Source: Eudorina sp. 2006-703-Eu-15 | Taxonomy: Eukaryota > Chlorophyta > Chlorophyceae > Chlamydomonadales > Volvocaceae | Direction of reading: 5' to 3' | DNA length: 64,000 bases | NCBI GenBank assembly: GCA_003117195.1 | Contig: BDSI01000102.1 | Location: 188,062 to 252,061 of the forward strand | Shown here: one piece after another, positions 45,535 to 56,248 of the stretch | Numbering within the stretch: the stretch's first letter is position 1 | Layout of the letters: each line of letters starts with the position of its first letter | Translations under genes and position numbers: made by a program | The notes under the pieces: generated by a model | Told to the model about the DNA's origin: nothing | Seen by the model: the letters and a program-made list of their open reading frames with translations, nothing else | Database searches by the model: none

Positions 45535-47057
45535 AAGGCTACGGTAGTAGGAAGACACGGGAACAGAGGCTCAAGGCTAGAAAGCTGCATCGCAAATGAC
45601 CTTAATAAGCATCCTGCCGCGCTTCAGCCCGCTACTGTCGCGGCTTACGTGCTGCACGATGCTGCCGTGCAGCTGACCCCGGCTTGAAACGACAGTGCTC
45701 GTCAGGAGAGACGAATGTTACAGCAGATTCTCAGAATAGCAGAAACGTCTGTGTACGGCCTGGTCAGGGGCCTCCTTCTGCGTGAAGCCCTGGACGGCGC
45801 TAACTGAGCATTACCCCCCCCAGCACGCTGCCCGTTGCCAACATGTAGCCTAGTGCGTCGTGCTTACAGCAACATCCTCAGCGGCCCACTGGCTAACCAT
45901 TCCGTCGTCCACCCCCCCTCCCCGACAGCGGTTAGTTGCAGCAGCCGGGATATGGACAGTCCACGTGCTAAAGCCGCCATCTTTATACGAGCACTTCCTG
46001 CAAGGTGGATAGGCGGGCGGGGACACAAGCTACAAGCCGTACCAACGCGCACGTACCAAAACGCAGCGACCCGCCCGTGGTGACAGGGGTCCGCAGGGCG
46101 CAGGTGCGGCCGGGGGTTTTGGACGGGCTGCAAGGGGGCTGCGGGGCAGGCGCGGTCGCTGCATTTTGTCAGGCCGTTCCGAACACGGCCATCACCCTTG
46201 CATTATCATGAGAGGGACCCCTGGGAACAATCCGCGCTCGTGTCTGAGCATGGACGGCCGGCGGGGATGTGGCCCCTTGGGTGTGGATGGACGGGCACCC
46301 GTCGTTTTCTTAATATACTGAAATTTTTTTCTATCACATTCCATTATTATTATCATACATTCCATAATACGTGAAGTAGTTCTACTAGCGGGGTCTTACA
46401 GTAACTTGGAGCCGACTGGTACGGAAGCTCAAAATGTTTCTGTAGCTCTTTGTCCTTGGATAATCTTTGCTGGGTCGATGTTTACATACTCATTATACAT
46501 GTAGTGTTAATAAGACTTACGCTACACTGCATTTGTGTGAGCCTTGACCGCTCGACCTGTTGTTAACAACAAAGTTGACTTGGTCCAACACGTTCTCAGT
46601 GTTTGTCGCAAGGATCTGTACTTTATTATTCAAGTATTTATTTATAGAAATGCTGATTGGATGCTGGAGTATCAAAGTGCTTTACAGTTGGAGGCCTAGC
46701 AGGTCGCTCGGGTCGTGAGCGACAGAACGACAAAGACCAACGTGATTCTTTACCCCAGACGCGGCCATGTAATGAAGGTCAGACATTTAATTTTATTGCT
46801 GGCTTGTTGCACTGGTTTCGCCTTTCGCGTGATTTGTTGCCCTTTACATGGAAGCTATCCATAAGAGGACTGACAATGCTGTCATCCCTGCCATCCCGCT
46901 GTCAATATTGTGTGCGGTCATATTGTATGTATGCCCTACAGGCTCGCTCACAGTTAGCGACAAAGTGACCAAAGGGCTGAGCAGCCATGCATGGGCTACA
47001 TGTGCAGAAGCGAGCTGCTGTTTTGTTGGAGCTAAGGGCCATGGGCAGAAGCTGCGG
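45535..47057. other. Intergenic, with one isolated Sat4-like fragment
   Basis: No gene is supported. At 46211-46245 the text GAGGGACCC..GGGAACAATCCGC resembles the Sat4 monomer start, an isolated fragment 10 kb away from that array. 46310-46640 is AT-rich. Confidence 0.4.
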
Positions 47058-47180
47058 TTGGAGCTAGCAGCCATGGGCGGTTGGAGCTAGCGGCCATGGG
47101 CGGTTGGAGCTAGCGGCCATGGGCGGCTGGAGCTGGGCATGGGCAGAAGCTGCGGTTGGACGGAGCTAGCGGCCATGGAC
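47058..47180 (+). repeat. 23-bp minisatellite
   Basis: Three exact or near-exact units of TTGGAGCTAGCGGCCATGGG plus CGG at 47058-47126, then degenerate units to about 47180. Confidence 0.85.
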
Positions 47181-47569
47181 AGTTGTAAGTTGTGGCATAC
47201 TGCACATGCGTAGCCTGCATTAACATCAATGCATGCTGAGCATTTTGAGGTTAAGGGACCTTAGGGGTGGCTGTACATATGAGATAGCTGGCAGAGTAGG
47301 CAACACAGTATTTCAGAACCAAGGTTGGCAAACCCACACATGCACTATACCCACGCAACCTACACACGCATGTATGTGGGCAACACACCCCGCTGGTGCG
47401 GGTTGCTGCCCTCTGCATGTATGTGGGGTACCAGTGCATGCTGGGTTTGCTCAAGGGCAAGTAAGTGCGCTTGCACATCTAAGCACTGGCAGGAAAGTGA
47501 ACAGGTGGTTCTAACCACCCTACAGTTCTCACAGGCAAACTCTAGCAAACTCCATATTCAGTATGAAGC

Positions 47570-47910
47570 CGCACAGCACTTCGTAACTCATTCGAAACTG
47601 CTTCGTTTTAAATGTGTGGAGATAATTCGTAACTCGTTCGTAACTGCTTCGTTATAGAGGGATTCGTTGTGGAGACAATTCGTAACTCATTCGTAACTGC
47701 TTCGTTTTAGAGGGATTCGTTGTGGAGACAATTCGTAACTAGTTCGTAACTGCTTCGTTTTAGAGGGATTCGTTGTGGAGACAATTCGTTTTGGGCGCCC
47801 TACAACGAATTATCTCCACAACGAAGGCCTCTAAAACGAATGAGTTACGAACGAGTTACGAATGAGTTACGAACGAGTTATGAACGCCGAAACGAATCAG
47901 TTACGAACAA
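47570..47910. repeat. Large imperfect inverted repeat with 53-bp tandem units
   Basis: The left arm is three 53-bp units (GGAGACAATTCGTAACTC... at 47618-47790). The right arm (47797-47910) is the approximate reverse complement, with ACGAATGAGTTACGAACG repeats. The centre is the palindrome GGGCGCCC at 47793-47800. The RNA or single strand could form a hairpin of at least 60 pairs. It may be the end or whole of a non-autonomous DNA transposon. It lies just upstream of the exon-array gene. Confidence 0.8.
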
Positions 47911-47934
47911 ATGGGGGGTGCGTTTTCCCAGAGT

Positions 47935-48915
47935 GTCGGACCGCACTATGGAGACGTCATCACTGGCGGCTCGCCGCACAGTCCCGGGGGCGGACCAGGG
48001 TGAGTACCGAAACGCCTCGCCGTGTCGTGCGGGTCATTCACAAGACCCTATTTCGCATGAGGTGTGCGCAGGCGCCCACGGCTGCGCAGAAGCAGAACAG
48101 TCGGACCGCACTATGGAGACGTCATCACTGGCGGCTCGCATAGCCGCGGGGGCGGACCAGGGTGAGTACCGAAACGCCTCGCCGTGTCGTGCGGGTCATG
48201 TTCATCCTGTCAGACGGACTGCGCAATTTGAGCCAGCACAAGCAGCGAGGTCGGGCAGGTTGATCATTCCGGTTGATCATTCGCAAGACCCTATTTCGCA
48301 TGACGTGTGCGCAGGCGCCGGCGGCTGCGCAGAAGCGGACCAGTCGGACCGCACTATGGAGACGTCATCGCTGGCGGCTCGCATAGCCGCGGGGGCGGAC
48401 CAGGGTGAGTACCGAAACGCCTCGCCGTGTCGTGCGGGTCATGTTCATCCTGTCAGACGGACTGCGCAATTTGAGCCAGCACAAGCAGCGAGGTCGGGCA
48501 GGTTGATCATTCCGTTTGATCATTCGCAAGACCCTATTTCGCATGGCGCGTGCGCAGGCGCCGGCGGCTGCACAGAAGCGGACCAGTCGGACCGCACTAT
48601 GGAGACATCATCGCTGGCGACTCGCATAGCCGCGGGGGCGGACCAGGGTGAGTATGGAAACGCCTCGCAGTGTTGTGCAGGTCATGTTCATCCTGTCAGA
48701 CGGACTGCGCAATTTGAGCCAGCACAAGCAGCGAGGTCGGGCAGGTTGATCATTCCGGTTGATCACTCGCAAGACCCTATTTCGCATGACGTGTGCACAG
48801 GCGCCGGCGGCTGCACAGAAGCGGACCAGTCGGACCGCACTATGGAGACGTCATCGCTGGCGGCTCGCATAGCCGCGGGGGCGGACCAGGGTGAGTACCG
48901 AAACGCCTCGCCGGG
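47935..48915 (+). repeat. Tandem array of a 243-bp unit (first copy 165 bp)
   Basis: Starts of the unit (GTCGGACCGCACTATGG) lie at 47935, 48100, 48343, 48586 and 48829. Each unit holds one 90-nt candidate exon and one 153-nt candidate intron. The first copy lacks an internal segment of the intron part. Copies differ by scattered single bases. Confidence 0.9.
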
Positions 48916-49921
48916 TAGGAGGCCCGCGCCGTTTGATCATTCAGTTTTGCCACAAACATACTTTGGGTTCTTTCGTCAGGGTGATATTGCCGCCCTTCGC
49001 CGGCCACCGTGTGATACGGGGTACAGTGGCTGCGAGAGTTTGGAAACGTACATACAGCATGTGAACCCAACCTCCGCCCTACACAGGCGCCAATGAGTCA
49101 ATTCTGCCCCGCCTCCGAGATCCAGCTGGGCTGCTTCAAGCCTCAGCGTCTGGTAATGATGCCGACACGCTGCTGTCAGAGAGCTACAGACTGTTCAACG
49201 GTAAAGTTGATGTTGAAGCAGCCCAGAGCGGCAAATATTTAACATCTGCGAAATAACCGCTTGCAGGCGAGCTTGTTCCCGGAATGTCTGTCCGAGAATC
49301 GGTAACGTTCATGCACGGGCGCTGGGTTCAGCTTGAGGTGCGTGTCTTGCTTCTGCGCCAGGCAAGTATGGAACTATGACTGTGTTGCCCATGTGTATCT
49401 CACACAGAACACTCTCGGTGGCGGTGGTGGCGACGGAGGGATGTACGGGACCCTGACGCCCAAGTCGACTGCCGTCGTGTTCGCACTCCTGGCGCTACTC
49501 ACTGGCCTGTGCACCTCTAGCGTCCTTGTGGACGCCGGGGCTGGGCTTGGAAGACCACTCGTGCACGCGATCCTTCTTGGTTTACAAGCTGCGTGGGGTT
49601 TCGAGCTGCTGCTCAGCAGAGTGGAGTCGACCGCGTTCTTCCGAATGCAGTTCACGAAAGAGTTCGGTCACAAGTTCGGTAAGTGCATTGAGCAGCAAGC
49701 AAGCGTGCTGGCGCGAGTAATAACGACTGCCCTCCCTGACAGGACCCGATGCCGCCAGGTATGTCGACTCCAGGTGGCCCACTTTTATTCATGCGGACAT
49801 CAGCAGCTTGCCCCTGGATGCATTAGAAAACACAACTCACCTCTACAGCTTCTGGCAGGGCTGGGCTGCGTCAGATCAGGCAGAGTTGGCTAAACGAGTG
49901 AATGCCAGTAAACGCCTTCAG
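47948..49921 (+). CDS. Spliced gene: repeated 90-nt exons followed by a DOT1-like SAM-methyltransferase domain
   Basis: The proposed exons are 47948-47999 (ATG start), 48072-48161, 48315-48404, 48558-48647, 48801-48890, 49087-49200, 49267-49337, 49408-49678 and 49743-49921. All borders are GT-AG, mostly GTGAGT or GTAAGT donors, and all phases agree (1-1 for the repeated exons, then 1, 1, 0, 1, 0). The repeated exon encodes 30 residues containing METSSLAARIAAGADQ. The later exons give YGTLTPKSTAVV, the SAM-binding loop VLVDAGAGLGRP, HADISSLPLD and NTTHLYSFWQGW, the motif order of DOT1-like class I methyltransferases (H3K79 type). Substrate is unknown; another class I methyltransferase is possible. 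The 3' end is open: the donor at 49922 (GTAATT) leads to an exon not identified, perhaps near 50517. Without splicing one frame, 47840-49096, stays open across the repeats. Confidence 0.62.
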
Positions 49922-50734
49922 GTAATTAAACGAAATGATCCCCGCAATGTTGGTACCGTTGAAAGTAGCTGTTGCAATTATGTGCAGGGCCTGGCGCTAA
50001 TCCAGAGTGCACTCGTGGAAAAAACCAGTCATGGAGGGCGCCGCCAGTCATGGGCCCAGTCATGGGCCCAGTCATGAACCCAGTCATGATACCAGTCATG
50101 GCATGCCCTCCAGTCATAGGCCCGTTCATGAGGAAGTGCAGCCATGACTGGCGGCAGTCATAGGCCCGTTCATGGACGGGGGCTTCATGACTGGCGGCAG
50201 TCATAGGCCCGTTCATGGACGGGGGCTTCATGACTGGCGGCAGTCATAGGCCCGTTCATGGACGGGGGCTGCATGACTGGCGGCAGTCATAGGCCCGTTC
50301 ATGGCCCCGTTCATAGCCCCGTTCATGACCGATCATGACTGGATCCCAAAATGACTAGAATGGGTCATTGGGGCTCCCGCCAGTCATAGATCGCAGGTTT
50401 CTAGTCATACCCCGCAGGCCAGGAGTCAATCTCCGTAAGTGAAATGTCTATGCTGCGTGTATGGTACAAATTCTTAGCACATTAGATATGTATATTTAAG
50501 ATTGTTTCAAATGCAGGCACGTCGTACCACAAATGCAAAGGACTTCAAGGACTGAACGGAGGTTGGGGACCGTTTCAAGTGGCGGACAGCCACAAAAAAC
50601 GTGAATGACCGTTGGAAGATCAATCAAAAGAAAATCACTCCCTCTATTCAACGATGCAATCAGCAGCGGTGAAGTCATTGTGGCGATGTCAAATGTCTAT
50701 GCGTCGTGCCGTACAGGTCGGTCATTGTATCTAA
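49922..50734. other. Downstream of the methyltransferase exons: hairpin minisatellite and possible last exon
   Basis: Contains the AGTCAT minisatellite described separately. At 50517 an acceptor (AAATGCAG) opens a short phase-0 frame that stops after 12 codons; it could be a terminal exon of the upstream gene, but this is unproven. Confidence 0.3.
50029..50345 (+). repeat. AGTCAT/ATGACT minisatellite with repeated small hairpins
   Basis: Short CAGTCATGGGCC units come first, then four 43-bp units starting at 50144, 50187, 50230 and 50273. Each carries the inverted pair ATGACTGGCGGCAGTCAT, which can form a small stem-loop. Confidence 0.85.
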
Positions 50735-51381
50735 CGGGCGCACCCTGCGCAGGCTTTGGCGCCTGCGGTGGGAAAACGGCCACAAGGAGCCTCTCTGGCG
50801 GCTGGCGGTGCATGGGGTCGCGGGCTTCCCCGCTGTTTCGGCCAGCGCGGCGCGGCCAGGCGGACCGCGCCTCCGTGCAGCGGCCTGCTGCCCCTGTGCG
50901 TGGCGCGGCCATTTTGGGGTCGGGATCGTGCTGGGTTCGGCGGCACCTTTTCTAAGATTGCCCTGTTGCGCAGTCGCTGCGGGAGGTGTTAGGGCTGGTG
51001 TTGGGGGTGTCGATCGGGAGGCTAGGTTCGGGTCTTCAGCGGCACCACCTGTGGCTTGTGGTCTGCCCACCGGGTTTGCATCCGCCAGTCTGGGATGTCG
51101 TGGCCCTGGCGGTCTTGGCGGCCCTGGAGCGCGGCCGCCAACGCATGTACAATGTGTGGGACCAGCGTACCCCCCTGCTGCGGGGGCGTCTCGCGGCGAT
51201 CACGGTTGAGGTGGCTGCTGACTTTTGGGCCCGCCTCGCTTCCTTCGCCGCCCTGGGACTGGCCCCTCGGAATTGGGGTTCCGTTCCCTCTCAACACCCG
51301 TTCCTATGCAATGTGAATGGGAGTGTTGTCTTGAATGCTCCCCTGGACGTCGACTCTCCCCCTGCGTCCCCGCGTGGGTGA
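50735..51381 (+). pseudogene. Decayed LINE (L1-like) ORF2 C-terminus
   Basis: The region starts with LRWENGHKEPLWRLAVHGV, then in another frame an F-stop-DCPVAQSLREVL segment, then from 50986 a clean frame with PPVWDVVALAVLAALERGR and a FWARLASFAALGL block, ending at 51381. The order (WRL....G, then H-F-W-C-x-VAQ, then VWD.VALA..A.E.GR) is that of the zinc-finger-like C-terminal region of L1-type LINE proteins in green algae, and the fragment at 62745-63598 repeats it. The Trp of the HFW motif is a stop here and at least one frame change is needed. The endonuclease and RT core are missing, as in 5'-truncated LINE copies. Confidence 0.62.
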
Positions 51382-53049
51382 TCTGAGTGCCTGTGGCATG
51401 ACCTCACTGTGTGATACATCATACACCCCGCCTGCTTGGCCGGGTCCGCTTCTGCGCGTGGTGTCCGTGCTGGACTTACTGAACTACGAGGGTTGTAGGG
51501 GTCCTCTGGTCCCGCCACCCTCACGTTGGCGCTCGTGGTCTCGTAATCTTCTTTTTGTTGGCTTGGTGCTGGTGGTCCCTGGATGACTGTACTCTGGTGC
51601 GGGATTGGCTGCATCGGTGCGTTGTGTCTTCCGGGCCGGGAGGTTGGCCCTGGTTCTGGGTGCTAAGTTGGCAGCCCTATGTGTCTTTAGGCTGGTTGTT
51701 GGCCGCAGTTTGCTCCTGCCCTTAGGCAGCTCATAATTTTGAAGGCTTGGGTCCGGTGGTTCCTTGGCTTCTTTTCTTTGGCATGGCTCCTTGCTTCGTG
51801 CAGGGCATGCCCCTGGGGTAGGATGAACAGTCCGTCTACGCCTGTACGGCGAGCGATCAACTTGGTTGTTGGTCCCCCGTGTAACCGTGAAACTAGAGGG
51901 TACTCTTCCCGGTTCGGCAGGAGGTTACAAATGTGACCCCACAGGAGCCTTAGTTGGAGTCAGGAGGGTGACTCTCAGTCGTGCAGGAGCTTAGGCAAAA
52001 AGGCATAGGTTCCTGCAGGAAAGACATGGAGTCCTGCAGGACTCATTGTACACCCCTGCCGGACGGTGCCATTGGCTTGAATGTTAACAATGAGTTTCCT
52101 TATATATGATTTGCAAGAAGGAATGCAAATTCCGCTCCCATGATGAGTATGTACTTGTAATTGTCTTTAGTCTATTAAGTCACCTAGCAATGGCTCCACT
52201 GGGCGTCAGTGCCCTGTCCACCCATGGTTTTACTAAATGCCTACCGGGCTTTGGTTAAAATTGGCCTGACAGAGGGTTTAGGCTAAAATTGGCTAAAATT
52301 GGCTAAAATTGGCCTGACAGAGCCGGGTTTGTGGGGGAGGGTTGGGGTGGAGGGGCCAAGAGGGGGGGCGTTGTTGGATAGTGTAGGTTTAGTAGGTTTC
52401 CTGGGCTGGGTTGGTGGATAGAGGGGGTACAGGGGGGCGGGTTTACTGATATGTGCCCTGCCGTGGTCATGCAGGGTACCGGATGGACCTGAACTACCAT
52501 CATCATGTGCATGCTCAGTCCATGTGCAACAGTCTGATTAGTCTAATGTGAGTGTTGATAATTTTGGTCCTACTCAACTGGTGGTTCTCACTACCTACAC
52601 TACCATGTTTTTCTGGGCATGGTCTACAAGTGTAATAAGGTCATGGGTTTCACCTGTCCTTTGCACCCCACCACCGCTATATAATTTCGACAATTGCTTC
52701 CTTATGGCTGTCAAATTGACCCTTTTGCGGGGTGGATAAGAATGCAACCAATCAACGCATTTGTGATTCACATCACAGTTGCGGCAAAATCGCTCTGTTC
52801 ATCTAAGACAGCATGTTACACAAATGAGCATCACAGCTTCTGTACCATCTGTATACACAAGACTACGTATGTTCGACTGCCATGCGCACAGAAGGACCCC
52901 ATGCCACTTATTATGCCAAGCATTTGTGTCGTGCAGCAACACATCTGAGTTTAAACAAATTCAGCTTGATCGGCTGAAAGAAAGCAAGTGAGAACACAGC
53001 AGAACCCTCCAGGCCAATTAGGCCAATAAGACTAAATAAACATGACCAG
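51382..53049. other. LINE 3' flank and intergenic DNA
   Basis: The first part may be LINE 3' untranslated sequence. At 52271-52320 a ten-base unit (GGCTAAAATT) is repeated three times, bracketed by two GGCCTGACAGAG. 51940-52060 has several CCTGCAGGA palindromes. No gene is supported. Confidence 0.4.
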
Positions 53050-53163
53050 CATCACCAAAATAGCAGAAAACAAGTATCCATGGGACCTCACAGACTGTCT
53101 GAGGCCCCCACACACTGTATACGCTCTCTCTGGCCCCCACACGCTGTCTCAGGCCCACAAACA

Positions 53164-54955
53164 GTGACTCAGGCCCCCACACGGCGATTCAGGCCCACAC
53201 ACACTGTGTCAGGCCCCAACACGCAGTCTCGGTAGTCTCGGGACCCACCCGCCGTCCCAGGCCTCCACACTCCGTCCCAGCCCCCACACACAGTCGCAGG
53301 CCCCAACAAACCGTCTCAGACCCCCCTACACGATCTCAAGCTGCCACAAACTGTCACAGGACCCAAACACTCTGTATCAGGACCTGCCACTCCTGTAGAT
53401 CAACAGGTTCAATATGCTGACTCAACAACATCAATCCGTTGTCGTGTTTGCCAGTGTACACACCTTCCAAAGGTCTCTTACACTATTTACAAGCTGGTAC
53501 GCTGCTGCTTACGCTGCTTCACTCTCTCCATAATGAGACTGTGCAGGTCTAGTTGTGGCAGCGCCCGGACTGTCTGGGTTGAAGGTTGTGAGGGATGAGA
53601 TAGATGTGGCGTCTCCAGTGGCTCCAATGCACGCTTTTGTGGGGTAGTGGCATTACCAGCAGCCTGGCGACCTGAATGTTTTGATATAGTTGACAGGCAA
53701 GGTAGATGGGGAAGTAAGTAATGTTTAGGCTATGATGTATGTGACGAGTATAAAGAGCAATGGATATAATATATTTAATATATTCATAGGATTCATCTAC
53801 ATGAAATATATACTATCATGCGTGGGTATACATTTATGAAATGACGCTTCAACTTAGCATGTTTAGCATGTTACTGTACTGATGCTAATTATTAGCGAAT
53901 ACAATAATTAATTATTCGGACGGAAGCTCGCAAAGTGCAAGCATATTTCTAAAGGGCACCTCACAAACAATTGAAGATCCCAATAAATTCCTCAAAACAT
54001 TATTAATAATATTAGCCATGGCATGTTGGCAACCACGGAATGGGGACTGGGGCTGTGGAGGATGTGTGACTCAGGCCCCCACACGGCGATTCAGGCCCAC
54101 ACACACTGTCTCAGGCCCCAACACGCAGTCTCGGTAGTCTCGGGACCCACCCGCCGTCCCAGGCCTCCACACTCCGTCCCAGCCCCCACACACAGTCGCA
54201 GGCCCCAACAAACCGTCTCAGACCCCCCTACACGATCTCAAGCTGCCACACACTGTCACAGGACCCAACACTCTGTCTCAGGACCTGCCACTCCTGTAGA
54301 TCAACAGGTTTAATATGCTGACTCAACAACATCAATCCGTTGTCGTGTTTCCCAGTGTACAAGCCTTCCAACGGTCTCTTACACTATTTACAAGCTGGTA
54401 CACTGCTGCTTACGCTACTTACGCTGCTTCATTCTCTCCATAATGAGACTGTGCAGGTCTAGTTGTGGCAGCGCCCGGACTGTCTGGGTTGAAGGTTGTG
54501 AGGGATGAGATAGATGTGGCGTCTCCAGTGGCTCCAATGCACGCTTTTCTGGGGTAGCGGCATTACCAGCAGCCTGGTGACCTGAATGTTTTGATATGGT
54601 TGACAGGCAAGGTAGATGGGGAAGTAATGTTTAGGCTATAACGAGTATAAAGAGCAATGGATATAATATATTCATAGGATTCATCTACATGAAATATATA
54701 CTATCATGCGTGGGTATATATTTAAGAAATGAAGCTTCAAACTTAGCATGTTTAGCATGTTACTGTACTGATGCTAATTATTAGCGAATACATAATCAAT
54801 TATTGGGACAGAAGCTCGCAAAGTGCAAGCATATTTCTAAAGGGCACCTCACAAATAATTGAAGTTCCCAAGAAATTCCTCAAAACATTATTAATAATAT
54901 TAGCCATGGCATGTTGGCAACCACGGAATGGGGACTGGGGCTGTGGAGGATGTGA
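53164..54955 (+). repeat. Tandem duplication of a 0.9-kb block
   Basis: Copy 1 (53164-54065) and copy 2 (54066 to about 54955) are head-to-tail at an offset of 902 bp near the left edge. Each begins GTGACTCAGGCCCCCACACGG, runs through a C-rich minisatellite of about 20-bp units (TCAGGCCCCCACACACTGT), and ends with AT-rich sequence and GGAATGGGGACTGGGGC. Copy 2 has several small deletions, so the duplication is not brand new. The minisatellite extends left to about 53090. No gene is recognised. Confidence 0.88.
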
Positions 54956-55025
54956 CAGGTTGGGCTAGTCAGTGATACATGTAATGTATGTTGCAACAAT
55001 TGTTTGTGCTACTTGCCATTGATAC

Positions 55026-55513
55026 CTGTTTCCAGGACAGGTCGGACAGGCCGCCAAGTGCCCAAGTTGTCCAATACCAGGTGACGGCTGCCAGCATAGT
55101 CAACTAGTCCTTGGCTTTGAACCACAGTTTCGCTGGTGCTGGTAGCGGCAGGCCTAGCAGGCCTTGACGGCCCGGCCGACCCCGCACCGAACACATGTGT
55201 GCCAGGATGTGGACTGGGTGTCACTGGTGGTGTTGAGCTTTCAATGGTGTGAAGGGCTGCCCCGCTTGCAAACTGAATATTGCCAGCTGGAGTCATGGCC
55301 TGCTCACAGCGGGTAACAGGGGTTCTGACAAGGGACTCCTCTAACTCCACCTCATCCTCTGCCTGCAGCTGCATATACAGCCGTGCTATTTCGGGATCAA
55401 AGCGAGCTGTGCTATGGCCTTTAGAGTTGCACCGAACTAATCCATGAATTATGCTGCGAAGTCGATGGGCACTTGGTCCGACATTTATCTGTTCTTCATC
55501 TCCCAAATCATCC
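55026..55513 (-). CDS. Isolated exon of an unrecognised minus-strand gene
   Basis: The 488-nt frame lies between a good acceptor (CCCTTTTGCAG, exon starting at 55513) and a donor (AACAG|GTATCA after 55026). The N-terminal half is acidic and helical in look (EEQINVGPSAHRL, then ARLYMQLQAEDEVELEESL); the second half is Ser/Thr/Pro-rich, probably disordered. No family is recognised. The acceptor completes a codon with one base (phase 2), so it does not join directly to the exon at 61505-61930, which ends in phase 0. It may be part of a transposon gene or a cellular gene. Confidence 0.45.
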
Positions 55514-56248
55514 CTGCAAAAGGGAATTGCAAATCACGTGACTCAGAGTACCTTTGTGCAATAAATGGGATACATAAACATTTCCTATAAACCCATGCAG
55601 AGTTTTGAGCCCCTATAGCCCCACATCCTTGTATTTTCAGCCCATGAACCTGCATGTCTTTCTATCATCCGTGTGGGAGTATGCTTGCATGGCGGGTTAG
55701 GCGGGTTATACCTTATTGATGCTAATTATTTGTCACGCGGATTCTATGCGGGGCAAACATAATCAGGTGTTTCAATATTTTTGACACCAATTATGCTTAT
55801 CATTTGCAAGGCATCAGTCAGAGTTTTGTTTCAGAAACGTTTATAGTTGCATGCCCCGTACACTCAGTTTGCACACTGACATCGTTTGTCCAGTGTCAGT
55901 GAACCATATTCCTGTTCCGCCCTTCTATCCTTCTCTGCCCACCTGCCACAGCCCTGTGTCGGCTGAGGCACTGGCCATCACCGCCTTGCGTTGCCATCTA
56001 ACCCGATTCATCACATCCTCCACAGCCCCGGTCCCCATTCCGTGACAGCCAACAATTAATTGCCAAGTAAACATGAAAAAATAAACAGTAAGGCTTGTGA
56101 TAGATGTTCATTGAAAACTTTAAATTTTAAATTATTTACGAGTTTAGCAAGTCGGCCTTAAGAGTTTTGTTTCACACTTTGCAACCTCCCCATAAGTAAT
56201 TTAAATTATGTGCAACAATTAACGTCCCTACAATACTTTCTGACTGCT
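55514..56248. other. Left flank of Sat4, no gene recognised
   Basis: AT-rich in part (56040-56220). It could hold intron sequence of the minus-strand gene. Confidence 0.4.

Noticed and set aside
49333..49893. Single unspliced 186-codon gene
   Set aside because: Only its middle part has methyltransferase motifs; the phase-consistent GT-AG exons explain the conserved blocks better.
52256..52320. Telomere-like repeats
   Set aside because: The unit is GGCTAAAATT, three copies only; no TTTAGGG or TTTTAGGG run occurs.
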